A stretch of DNA of 64,000 nt from Candidatus Eremiobacterota bacterium (GTDB taxonomy: Bacteria; Vulcanimicrobiota; Vulcanimicrobiia; Vulcanimicrobiales; Vulcanimicrobiaceae), in contig JAFAKB010000071.1 of assembly GCA_019235885.1 (NCBI GenBank), positions 78,643 through 142,642 on the forward strand. Direction: 5' to 3'. Positions 35,975 to 44,452 of the stretch are shown one piece after another (the first letter of the stretch is position 1; every line of letters begins with the position of its first letter). The notes under the pieces were generated by a model, which was given only the letters and a program-made list of their open reading frames with translations, did not search any database and was not told the origin of the DNA. Made by a program: the position numbers and the translations under genes.

Positions 35975-36952
35975 TTACTTCTGATGTATCCGCACGACCC
36001 CTTTGCCGACGACCCGCCGCTCCATGAGATCGGCGATCGCTTGCGGAGTGTCTTCGAAGGCGTAGGTCGCGGCGACGTGCGGGTGGAGCTTGCCTTCTCG
36101 GATCAACTCGAACATCGCGTTGAAGTTCGTGCGGTTGTGGGCGGGGTTGCGCGCGGCCCAGTCGCCCCAGTAGACGCCGAGCACGTTGAGCTCTTTCAGT
36201 AAAATGCGGTTCGCCGGGATCTGCGGGATCGTGCCGCCGGCGAATCCGACGACCAACAGGCGCGCGTCGCGGCGCGCCGCGCGCAGCGCGACGTCGAACT
36301 GCTCGCCGCCGACGTTGTCGATCGCCACGTGCACCCCGCCGCCGCTTGCCGCCTTCACCGCGTCGACTAAATCCGACGCGCCGGCGTCGAGCACGACGTC
36401 GGCGCCGGCGCGCTTCGCCGCCTCGCGCTTCGCATCCGAGCTGGTACTCGCGACGACGTGGGCGCCGAACGCTTTGGCAAGATCGACCGCCGCCGTTCCG
36501 ACGCCGCCGCCGGCGCCGCTCACGTACAGCCACTCGCCGGGCTTCAAGGCGGCGCGGTCGGCGAGCGCGTGGTATGCGGTTCCGTAGGTCAAAATCATGC
36601 CGGCGGCGGTGACGACATCGACCCGCTCCGGCAGCACGATCGTCGTTGCCGCCGACGCGACGGCGCGCTCCGCGAAACCGCCCATCACGCCGGCCGCGAC
36701 GCGCTCGCCGACGTGCGGCTCGCTCACGCCCTCACCGACCGCTGCCACGACGCCGGCCACCTCGACGCCGGGACTGAACGGCAGCGGCGGCTTCACCTGA
36801 TAGAGCCCTTGTACCAGCAGCACGTCGGGAAAGTTCACGCCCGCCGCGTGTACGTCAATGAGGACTTGTCCCGGGCCGGGCTTCGGCTCCGGCGCATCGG
36901 CGACGACGAGATCCTTCGGCGGACCGTACGCGCGGCACACGATCGCTCGCAT
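35975..36952 (-). CDS. Zinc-free quinone oxidoreductase (MDR family)
   Basis: A 325-aa medium-chain reductase of the NADPH:quinone oxidoreductase group. AAGVNFPDVLLVQGLYQ replaces the zinc-ligand region of alcohol dehydrogenases, and LYVSGAGGGVGTAAVDLAKAF (with the A-x-G-G-V-G motif) at about residues 140-160 is the NADP-binding loop. It lacks the catalytic-zinc ligands. ATG 36952. Divergent from the MaoC hydratase with 52 bases between starts. Likely an NADPH-dependent enone or quinone reductase. Confidence 0.88.
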   Translation of the reverse strand: MRAIVCRAYGPPKDLVVADAPEPKPGPGQVLIDVHAAGVNFPDVLLVQGLYQVKPPLPFSPGVEVAGVVAAVGEGVSEPHVGERVAAGVMGGFAERAVASAATTIVLPERVDVVTAAGMILTYGTAYHALADRAALKPGEWLYVSGAGGGVGTAAVDLAKAFGAHVVASTSSDAKREAAKRAGADVVLDAGASDLVDAVKAASGGGVHVAIDNVGGEQFDVALRAARRDARLLVVGFAGGTIPQIPANRILLKELNVLGVYWGDWAARNPAHNRTNFNAMFELIREGKLHPHVAATYAFEDTPQAIADLMERRVVGKGVVRIHQK

Positions 36953-37004
36953 GTGCCTTCGTTGCGAAGCGGGGCGCACGGTTCCTCGTTCAGAAGAGCA
37001 CGCG

Positions 37005-37520
37005 ATGCTCAGCGATGAGACCCGGCCGGTCGGGACCCCCTTCACCAGCCTCGGCGATCTCGAGCACGCCGCCGGTGAATGGACCGGCGAGAGCGCGTGG
37101 CAAACGGTCACGCAGGCGCTGATCGACGAGTTCGCGCGCGTGACCGGCGATCATCAGTGGATTCACGTCGATCCGGAACGCGCTCGCCGCGACTCGCCGC
37201 TCGGAACGACGATCGCGCACGGGTTTCTCACCCTGAGCCTTCTGCCGAGCATGATCCAGCAGTGCATCAGCTTCCCGACCGCGCGGCTGAGCCTCAACTA
37301 CGGCTTTGACCGCGTCCGCTTCGTCGCGCCGCTTCCCGTCGGCTCGGAGATTCGCGGCCTCTTCACGCTGGAGGACGTGCGCCCGGTCGAAGACGGCGCG
37401 CAGCTTACCTGGCGCGTGGAGATCGAAGTGCGCGGCGCCGCCAAACCCGCGCTCTCGGCACGTTGGCTCACGCGGATCGGCTTCGCCGAACCACCTGCGG
37501 CCGGCGCGGAGCGGTCATGA
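37005..37520 (+). CDS. MaoC family dehydratase
   Basis: A 171-aa hot-dog-fold (R)-specific enoyl-CoA hydratase-like protein. FARVTGDHQWIHVDPERAR (about residues 43-61) is the catalytic hydratase-2 Asp/His motif, and IAHGFLTLSLLP follows. ATG 37005 gives the family length. Its stop overlaps the start of the next lipoprotein gene, but nothing links the two functionally. Probably cytoplasmic, acting on acyl-CoA. Confidence 0.88.
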   Translation: MLSDETRPVGTPFTSLGDLEHAAGEWTGESAWQTVTQALIDEFARVTGDHQWIHVDPERARRDSPLGTTIAHGFLTLSLLPSMIQQCISFPTARLSLNYGFDRVRFVAPLPVGSEIRGLFTLEDVRPVEDGAQLTWRVEIEVRGAAKPALSARWLTRIGFAEPPAAGAERS

Positions 37521-38461
37521 CGTTCGGGCGGACCGGCCTTCGCGTCGCGACGGTGCTCGCGTGCGCGGCCGCGCTGCAGGGATGCAGTGCGGCGCGCGGC
37601 GCGACGTGCACCGCCGTCCCTGGAACGGTCGTGTGGAAGACCGGCGCCGGCAATCTCGGACAGTACGATCTTCCGAGCGTCAATGACGGGCAGTGCTCGG
37701 TCGACCGTTCGAGGCCGGACTACGTCGTGCCGGTCATCACCGGCAGCGACGTGTCGTTCAGGCTCTTGCGGAACACCGCCAACACGTACACGTACGAAGG
37801 GAACCGCTACCGCGGCTCCAGCACGTGTTACCGCAATCAGATGAACCCCAGGGATCCGAACACCGGCACCAATTCGATGCTGAACCCTGGTTCCCGATAC
37901 ACGTTCACGTTCCAGACGGTCGTCACGCTCCACGGCAACACGCTGAACGAAGGTCTCGGCCCCGGCAGGGGTATCGCCGTCGACCTTCCGGGGATCGTGT
38001 GGCAGACGCACAGCTACGGCGAGGGACCCACCAACGGAAACGGACCGTGCGACATGCTGCTGATCAGCAACACGCAAGCCGATCGGTGGACGGGCCGCTA
38101 CCCGGACAGCCCTCCCGGCGGCAAGCCGATCTGGTCGTTCAAGTCCTGCAGCGACTCCGACAACGCGGTCGGCCGCCGGTATTTCTCGCCGGACACGCTG
38201 CACGACGGCGAGCTGGACACTTGGCAGATCGACATCGCCGCGCAGCTCGACGGCCGGAGCGGGGGTTCGGTCGTCGTTCGGCGGAACGGAAGGGTCGTCT
38301 ACGACGCGGCCGCCGGCGTGTGCGACTCGCACGCCTATCACGGCTGCTGGTGGAACTTCGGCCCCTACATGTACTATTGGGAGAACTCGAACGAGCCGCC
38401 CGGATGGAACGATGCGGGGATCACCGTGCAATTCAAAGACATGACGCTCTACAAGCTGTAG
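37517..38461 (+). CDS. Lipoprotein with polysaccharide-lyase-like beta-jelly roll
   Basis: A 314-aa protein with a lipoprotein signal (VLACAAALQGCSA; lipobox LQGC at about residues 19-22). The mature part is rich in Tyr, Trp and paired cysteines. SRYTFTFQTVVTLHG and WQTHSYGEGPTNG followed later by WQIDIAAQLDG and a C-terminal VQFKDMTLYKL are typical of the heparin-lyase/alginate-lyase-type jelly roll. Catalytic residues cannot be assigned. Likely on the cell surface; could bind or cleave polysaccharide. Confidence 0.65.
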   Translation: MTFGRTGLRVATVLACAAALQGCSAARGATCTAVPGTVVWKTGAGNLGQYDLPSVNDGQCSVDRSRPDYVVPVITGSDVSFRLLRNTANTYTYEGNRYRGSSTCYRNQMNPRDPNTGTNSMLNPGSRYTFTFQTVVTLHGNTLNEGLGPGRGIAVDLPGIVWQTHSYGEGPTNGNGPCDMLLISNTQADRWTGRYPDSPPGGKPIWSFKSCSDSDNAVGRRYFSPDTLHDGELDTWQIDIAAQLDGRSGGSVVVRRNGRVVYDAAAGVCDSHAYHGCWWNFGPYMYYWENSNEPPGWNDAGITVQFKDMTLYKL

Positions 38462-38540
38462 GGTTTTGGTCGAAGCGGAGCGGGCCGGCCTGTCGGTAAG
38501 AATACGGAGGCGTCGGCCGGGCGGCTCCGAATGGCGCGAG

Positions 38541-41040
38541 ATGCTCGTTCGCCGCGTTCTCGCCGCCGCGTCGCTCTTCGTATGCTTCTCCTGGTCGATG
38601 CCGGCCTCGACGTCCGCCGCGGACGTCGCCGCGGCGCCGGTGCACGCGTTCGCCGAACCTTCGGTCTCACCCGATCACGGCGAGATCGCGTTCGTCTCGG
38701 GCGGCGACGTCTGGAGCGTCCCCTCCGGCGGCGGCACGGCGCGGCTGCTCGCGGCGACCGGCGGGACGGCGCATCGTCCGCTCTTCTCGCCCGACGGAAA
38801 GAAGCTCGCATACGTTTCGACGCAGCCCGGCGCGGTCGGCGTCTACGTCCTCACGCTCGACGGCGGCGCGCTGCGGCGCGTCACGCACGACGACAGCGTC
38901 GTCGACATCAGCGCGTGGTCGCCCGACGGGCGCTACGTCTATCTCACTTCCCCCTCGCACAACATCGCGTACTTCACCGACGTCATGCGCGTCGCGGCCG
39001 ACGGCGGGACGCCGATGCAGGTGCTGCACGAGAGCTACGTGATGGACGACGCCGGCGTGCCTTCGCCCGACGGCGCGTCGATCGCGTTCGTGCGAAACGG
39101 CTTCAACCAGTGGTGGCGGCGCGGCCACGCCCACATTCGGCGATCTGGGCGACGTCGCGTTCTCGCCGGCCGGCGACTGGATCGCGTACATCGACCAGGA
39201 CCGGCTCGGTTTCTCGAACGCGTACGTCGTGCGCACCTCCGGCGGAACGCCGCACGCGGTGACGTTCCTGCCGAACGGCAACGGCGGACCGCTGGCCTGG
39301 GCGCCCGACGGCACGCGGCTGTTCGTCGTCACCTCGCAGCGCACCGAACAGGGCGAAGTCGCGCAGGTCGACCTCATCCCGCGCACGCCGCGCTTCCGCG
39401 AGGACGCGTTCCGCCGCTTGTTCCAGGAAGAGCCGCGCCCCGAGCTGCCCTCCCGCACCGTGCCGACGCCGGCGCCGACCACCTCGCCGCGGCCCGCGGC
39501 ACCGGCGAGCGCATCGCCGTCGCCCGCGCCGGCGCGCCGCACCGAGATCGACTTCAACGGGATCCGCGAGCGCGTCGCGCTGCTGCCGACCGGACTCGAC
39601 GTCAACCGCGTCGTCGTCACGCCCGACTCGAAGACGGTGGTATTGGTCGCGAGCGCCGCCGGCGAGAACAATCTGTACACGTTCTCCGTCGACGAGACCT
39701 CGAGCGAGCCGCAGGTCGCGAAACAGCTCACCACGACGCCCGGATTCAAGACCGACGTCGCGATCGCGCCGGACGGCAAGAGCGCCTTCTACCTCGACTC
39801 CGGCCGCGTGTGGTCCGTTCCGCTCGGCGGAGCGCCGGGCGCGCCGAAACCGCTCGCGCTCGCGGCCGAGCTCGACGCCGACTTCGCCGACGACAAGCGC
39901 GTCGTGTTCGCCCAGGCGTGGTCGCTGCTCGACCGCTGGTACGCCGATCCGAACTTTCACGGCGCGAACTGGCCGGCGATGCGCGCGGAGTACGAGCCGT
40001 ACGCGCTCGCCGCGCGTACGCCGCAAGAGTTCAGCCGCGTCGTCTCGCTGATGATCGGCGAGCTCAACTCCTCGCACAGCGGTTTCAGCGCGCCGCGCCC
40101 GCCGACGGCGCCGCGCTTCGTGACCGGCCGCATCGGCGTCGACTGGGACACCGCGACGTACGATCGGACGGGCCGGCTGCGAATCGCTTCGATCGTCCCG
40201 CTGGGACCGGTGGCGATCACGGGGCGCGTCGCCGCGGGCGACGAGGTGCTCGCCGTCGACGGCACGCCGGTCGAACGCACGACCGACGTCGACGAACTGC
40301 TCGCGAACCGCATCGGCAAACGCACCGAGCTGCGCGTCGCGCCGCACGGCGACGCCGCCGCGGCGCACAACGTCGCGGTGCTGCCGGTCGACCGCAACAC
40401 CGAAGAGCAGCTGCGCTACCGGGCATGGGTCGCCGGGCGGCGCGCGTACGTCGAACGCATCAGCGGCGGGCGGCTCGGCTACGTGCATTTGTACGACATG
40501 GGCCAGGAATCGCTGACCAGGTTCTACACCGACCTCGACGTCCAGAACCGCACCAAAGCCGGCGTCGTCGTGGACGTGCGCAACAACACCGGCGGGTTCA
40601 TCGACCCGTACGCGCTCGACGTGCTCACGCGGCGCGAGTACCTCACGTTCAAGTCGCGCTTCGGCTACGATTCGCCCGAGCGCACGTCGCTCGGCCAGCG
40701 CGTCCTCGACCATGCCTCGGTGCTGGTCACGAACGAGCACAGCCTCTCGGACGCCGAGAACTTCGCCGAAGGCTATCGCGTCCTGCACGCGGGCGCGATC
40801 GTCGGCGAGGCGACCGCCGGCTGGATCATCTTCACCAGCAACACGACGCTCGCCGACGGCTCGGCGCTGCGCTTGCCCTCGACGCGGGTGATCGCGCACG
40901 ACGGCGTCGACATGGAGCTCCACCCGCGCCCGGTCGACGTGCGCGCCGACAACCCACCCGGCGCGTTCGAGCGCGGCGACGACCCGCAGCTCGACGCCGC
41001 CGTTCGCGAGCTGCTGCGCCGCACCGGAGCTCGCCGCTAG
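38541..41040 (+). pseudogene. Tricorn-like S41 serine protease, frameshifted near 39.1 kb
   Basis: The first frame (ATG 38541) gives a signal peptide (VLAAASLFVCFSWSMPAS) and beta-propeller repeats (FSPDGKKLAYVS, WSPDGRYVYLTS) to about WWRRG near 39120. From about 39112 a second frame carries the rest: more propeller, a PDZ-like module (VPLGPVAITGRVAAGDEVLAVDG) and the S41 core (VVVDVRNNTGGFIDPYAL, then NEHSLSDAENFAEG with the nucleophile serine region and VGEATAG). The whole span is 2,500 bases, not a multiple of three. A normal protein of about 830 residues would result from one single-base correction; the propeller also seems shortened at the junction. Could be error or real inactivation. 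Confidence 0.75.
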
Positions 41041-41289
41041 CTAACCGCCGCCGTCACCGGAGCGCGCCGGCATCAGCACGTGCAGTGCCTGCTGTTCCGC
41101 GAGCGCGTCGTCGTCCGCGGTCGGACCGCCTTGAACGACCATCCCGGCCGGCTCGGCGCGCTTGCGCCGCACCGTGGTCGACGTGCTCGCCTGCGCGACG
41201 AGCACGGGCCGCGGCGCGACCTCGGCGTTCACCGCCGTCGCGGGCGGCGTCGCGGTCAGCGCGAGCGCCGCGAGACTGATCAAGTGCAT
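41041..41289 (-). CDS. Small exported hypothetical protein
   Basis: An 82-aa protein with an N-terminal signal (LISLAALALTATPPATAVNA) and a short low-complexity mature part ending SGDGGG. AGGAG sits seven bases before the ATG at 41289. Its stop abuts the stop of the convergent S41 gene directly. No domain recognised. Confidence 0.55.
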   Translation of the reverse strand: MHLISLAALALTATPPATAVNAEVAPRPVLVAQASTSTTVRRKRAEPAGMVVQGGPTADDDALAEQQALHVLMPARSGDGGG

Positions 41290-41401
41290 CGGATTCTCCT
41301 GAAAAGAGTGAGATGCACGTGATACGCCGCCGCAAACATTCGCGGACCAACAATTTTCAAATGGCGCGCGAACTTTTTTTGGCTGCGAAGCAGCTACGTT
41401 G

Positions 41402-41610
41402 TCAGTATGCAAACAGCAACGTGGCCGAGAGGGAGTTGCGCGTGCGGTCGTCGCTGCGGTGCAGCGTGTCGAACGCGGTCAAGCGCGCGTTCCGCGCAAT
41501 GCGATATCCCGCGCCGGCGATGAACGAGCGCGAGAACATCGTATCGTGCGTGCCGTCGTAGCGCGCGATCGCGAAACAGGCGCCGTACCGAGGCTGCGGA
41601 TCGGCAAAGG
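41402..41610 (-). pseudogene. 5'-truncated outer-membrane beta-barrel C-terminus
   Basis: About 68 codons ending at TGA 41402 without any start: FADPQPRYGACFAIARYDG, then MFSRSFIAGAGYRIARNAR and NSLSATLLFAY. Alternating strands with a final aromatic residue are typical of an outer-membrane barrel end. An in-frame stop lies just upstream, at the hairpin 41608-41639, so the 5' part is lost. It indicates a diderm host. Confidence 0.55.
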
Positions 41611-41639
41611 AGCCCCTAACAGTTCAGTTAGGCGCTCCT
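41608..41639. repeat. Imperfect 13-bp hairpin at the edge of the truncated barrel gene
   Basis: AGGAGC-C-CCTAAC, six-base loop, GTTAGG-C-GCTCCT: twelve pairs with a central C-C mismatch. It sits exactly where the barrel remnant begins. It may be a terminator for a lost gene or the end of a small mobile or repeat element. Confidence 0.4.
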
Positions 41640-41663
41640 AAATCCCTGGTTTCGCGATTCAGA

Positions 41664-42029
41664 CTAGCCGCCTCCGGTGAGGGGCGGCGGGAAGAGGCGG
41701 TCGATCTCGGCCTGCCACGCGGCCGACATCTGGCCCGGGGTCAGCGCCTTCGAGTAGTCAGGATGAAAGCTGCGGTCGCTCCGCGTGTCCGGCGCCGGCC
41801 CTGCGCTGCGCGGGGCGTTCGAGATGCCGATCACGCGCAGACGCGCGGGCGTCGCGCTCTCGCTCACCAGCTCGCCGACCACGTTGCCGTTCATGTCGAC
41901 GAGCACGTAACGTGTCCCCGGCGTCGTGTCGGCGGCGGATGCGAACGCCGCCGGCGTTGCGACGATCGCCGCGGCGAGCGCAAGTGCGTAGATCGATTTC
42001 TTCACGACGGTCTTCTTCTCGGTGCTCAT
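41664..42029 (-). CDS. Exported hypothetical protein
   Basis: A 121-aa protein: a short basic N-terminus, signal helix (SIYALALAAAIVATPAAFASA), then a small domain starting TRYVLVDMNGNVVGELVSE and a C-terminal helix (GQMSAAWQAEIDRLF) before PPPLTGGG. ATG 42029 places the charged residues just before the signal; a longer frame from 42056 has no better support. No known family. Confidence 0.6.
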   Translation of the reverse strand: MSTEKKTVVKKSIYALALAAAIVATPAAFASAADTTPGTRYVLVDMNGNVVGELVSESATPARLRVIGISNAPRSAGPAPDTRSDRSFHPDYSKALTPGQMSAAWQAEIDRLFPPPLTGGG

Positions 42030-42109
42030 GCCGGCGATACGCCGCCGCACTGCCACGCGGATCGATACGTTCAGGCGGAACGCGCGCGCGGCGCTGCGAA
42101 CCGCCGTTC

Positions 42110-42886
42110 GTGGTCTCGCTGCGTTTTCTCGGCACCGGCGGCGCGCGCTGGGTCGTCGCCAAGCAGATCCGCTCGTCGGGCGGCTTCTGGCTGCAGGCCG
42201 ACGGCACGAACATTCACGTCGATCCCGGACCGGGCGCCCTGGTGCGCGCGCTCACCCAGCTGCCGCCCTGCGACCCCGCCTCGCTCGACGCGATCGTTCT
42301 CTCGCACAAGCACCTCGACCACTCCGGCGACGTGAACGCGATGATCGAAGCGATGTGCCAAGGCGGCTGGCGGCCGCGCGGTGCGCTGTGCGCGCCGCTC
42401 GACGCGCTCGATCCCGCGCAGCAGCCGGTCGTCCTTCCGTACGCGCGCCGCTTCGTGCCGCGCGAGTGGGTCGTCACGGCGAACGGTGGCCCGTTCGAAG
42501 TCGGCAGCGTCGAGCTGCGCGCCTCACTGAAGCTGCAGCATCCCGTCGAAGCGTACGGCCTGCACTTCCGCACCCCGAGCGCGCGCGTCTCCTACCTCCC
42601 GTGCACGCGCTACTTCGACGACATCATCGAGGACTACAAAGCACACGCGCCCGACGTGCTGGTGGTGAACGTGCTGCGCTACCGCGACTCGATGGACGTC
42701 GACCACTTGACGATCGACGATGCGCGCGCGCTGATCGAAGGGATTCGCCCGGGCGCGGCGATCATGACGCACTTCGGCACGCGGATGCTCGAGCGCGACC
42801 CCAAGCGGCTGGCGCACGAGCTCGAAGACGCGACCGGGATCAAGACGTTCGCGGCGTACGACGGCTGGGTCTACGACGTTGCTTGA
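42110..42886 (+). CDS. Metallo-beta-lactamase fold hydrolase
   Basis: A 258-aa MBL-fold protein. SLRFLGTGGARW opens the fold, LSHKHLDHSGD (about residues 63-73) is the H-x-H-x-D-H metal motif with its first His in SHKH, a later LQHPVEAYGLHF gives another metal His, and IMTHFGTRM the last. It resembles the RNase Z/PhnP-like group. GTG 42110 is the best start for the first strand. Substrate unknown. It overlaps the next GNAT gene by eight bases. Confidence 0.85.
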   Translation: MVSLRFLGTGGARWVVAKQIRSSGGFWLQADGTNIHVDPGPGALVRALTQLPPCDPASLDAIVLSHKHLDHSGDVNAMIEAMCQGGWRPRGALCAPLDALDPAQQPVVLPYARRFVPREWVVTANGGPFEVGSVELRASLKLQHPVEAYGLHFRTPSARVSYLPCTRYFDDIIEDYKAHAPDVLVVNVLRYRDSMDVDHLTIDDARALIEGIRPGAAIMTHFGTRMLERDPKRLAHELEDATGIKTFAAYDGWVYDVA

Positions 42887-43301
42887 GATCGAGTCGGCAA
42901 AGCCCGGCGCGACCGACGCGTTCTGGAAGGCGCACGACCGCGACCAACGCAGCGAGCTGTGGAGCTTTCGCGTCGTCTGGCACGAGCAGACGCACGACCT
43001 GATCGCGCGCGAGGCCGGCGAGACGCTCGGCGCGCTGCGGCTGCGCATCGCCGCCTCGCTCGGCCACCTCGACGCGCTCTACGTGCTGCCGGCGCAGCGC
43101 AAACGCGGGATCGGCCGGCTGCTGGTCGCGCGCGCCGAGGAGATTTCAAACTACTACAACTGCCACAAGGTCACCGTTCCGGTCTTGCACGACGGCGCCG
43201 CGCATAAGTTCTTCCTCGCCTGCGGCTACGCCATCGAGGCGGTGATCCCGCAGCACACCTTCAAGCTGGACGTCGCGCTGCTGCGCAAGTTTCTGCTGTA
43301 A
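42879..43301 (+). CDS. GNAT family N-acetyltransferase
   Basis: A 140-aa GNAT protein. LDALYVLPAQRKRGIGRLLVARAEE (split here as LYVLPAQRKRGIGRLL) is motif A with the Q/R-x-x-G-x-G/A acetyl-CoA loop at about residues 66-82, and FFLACGYAIE near the C-terminus is the motif-B end. TTG start at 42879 within the end of the MBL gene. Substrate unknown. Confidence 0.8.
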   Translation: MLEIESAKPGATDAFWKAHDRDQRSELWSFRVVWHEQTHDLIAREAGETLGALRLRIAASLGHLDALYVLPAQRKRGIGRLLVARAEEISNYYNCHKVTVPVLHDGAAHKFFLACGYAIEAVIPQHTFKLDVALLRKFLL

Positions 43302-43306
43302 GCGCG

Positions 43307-44452
43307 CTATCCGCCGGTGCGCAGCCGGCCGACGGTGCGCGAGCGCCGCGGACCTTCGGGGCGCGGCGCGGCGGCGCGCCGGTGCTGGTTGAAGAGCTGG
43401 TGGAGCGGCCGCCATTCGGCGTTCGGCGCGCGGCGGCTGGCCAGCGAGCCGTCGTACAGAAAGACGTTGCCGCGGCCGGTGATCGCGTTGACGAGCGCGC
43501 CGCCGCCCCCGACGGTCGCCGTCGCGGTGCCGTCGCCGTGCTGATCGACGTTCGCGCGCTTGTCGAACGCGGTGTAGACGTGGCCTTCGTCGGAGTGCGC
43601 GGCGAGCTGCGCCGGCGAGACGACGCCGAGCGCGATGTTCCCGTTCTGCGACTCGAAGCGCGCCAGCCCCGGATCGAAGCTGCCGCCGTCGTAGAGGATC
43701 GAGCCGTTGATGCTGGTCGCCTCGATCTGCTTGCTGCGGCAGCGCTCGAAGAGGTCGTGCGCGGCGATGCCGCGCACGCGGATGCGGTCGAACGTCCCGT
43801 CTGCGGCGTAGAACACGCCGTAGTTCACCTGCACGAACGCCGAGGTGCTCGTCCCGGTGAGCTGCACGCGGCCTTGGTTCTGCGCGAGGAACAGGTTCGC
43901 GCCGCGATAGCCTTCGACGCTCGTCTGCCCGCCGCCGACGCGCAGCGCGAGGATGCCGAGTGCAGCCGGCACCGTCACCACCAAATGCGAGCCTTCGGGC
44001 GCGTCGATCCGCACGGTGTCGTGCGGACCCGGCCGGAACGAGGCGTACGGAAACTCTTCGGGCGGAAGCGCGCCGGCGCCGGTGATCGCGCCGTCGCGGT
44101 CGTGCAGCGTGAACAGCTGCGCGGGAATCTGCTGCGAGAGCGGAAAGCGCACCGTTCCGAAGGGGATGCTGAGCCGCGCGATGCTCGGGACCGCGTCCTC
44201 GGCGTAGTCGACCTGGACGGTCGGCCGGTCCCAGACGCGGACGGTCAGCTCGTTCCCTTTGCCGCGCACGACGACGTTCACCACCGCTTGGTCACCGACG
44301 TCGAGCGACGACGAAGCGGCCCGCACCGGCGCCGCCGGCAGGCTGAGAAGGACCACGAGCAGCGCGCCTAGCCCGGCGGCGATCCGCCGCAAGGCTCGGG
44401 TGTCGGGGACGTCCACGGTCCCATCGTACCGTCGCGCCCGCGCGGACGTCAT
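43307..44452 (-). CDS. Exported protein with DUF4097-like repeated beta strands
   Basis: A 381-aa protein with a signal-like helix (LGALLVVLLSLPAAPVRA, about residues 33-50). The mature part is a chain of short beta repeats such as VVTVPAALGILALRVGGGQTS, FESQNGNIALG and a Gly-rich ATVGGGGALVNAITGRG, the character of DUF4097/DUF2807-type putative adhesins. The C-terminus is basic, ending RLRTGG. The ATG at 44452 overlaps the histidine kinase stop, so it is the last gene of the sigma/two-component operon and is probably part of its output. Confidence 0.7.
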   Translation of the reverse strand: MTSARARRYDGTVDVPDTRALRRIAAGLGALLVVLLSLPAAPVRAASSSLDVGDQAVVNVVVRGKGNELTVRVWDRPTVQVDYAEDAVPSIARLSIPFGTVRFPLSQQIPAQLFTLHDRDGAITGAGALPPEEFPYASFRPGPHDTVRIDAPEGSHLVVTVPAALGILALRVGGGQTSVEGYRGANLFLAQNQGRVQLTGTSTSAFVQVNYGVFYAADGTFDRIRVRGIAAHDLFERCRSKQIEATSINGSILYDGGSFDPGLARFESQNGNIALGVVSPAQLAAHSDEGHVYTAFDKRANVDQHGDGTATATVGGGGALVNAITGRGNVFLYDGSLASRRAPNAEWRPLHQLFNQHRRAAAPRPEGPRRSRTVGRLRTGG

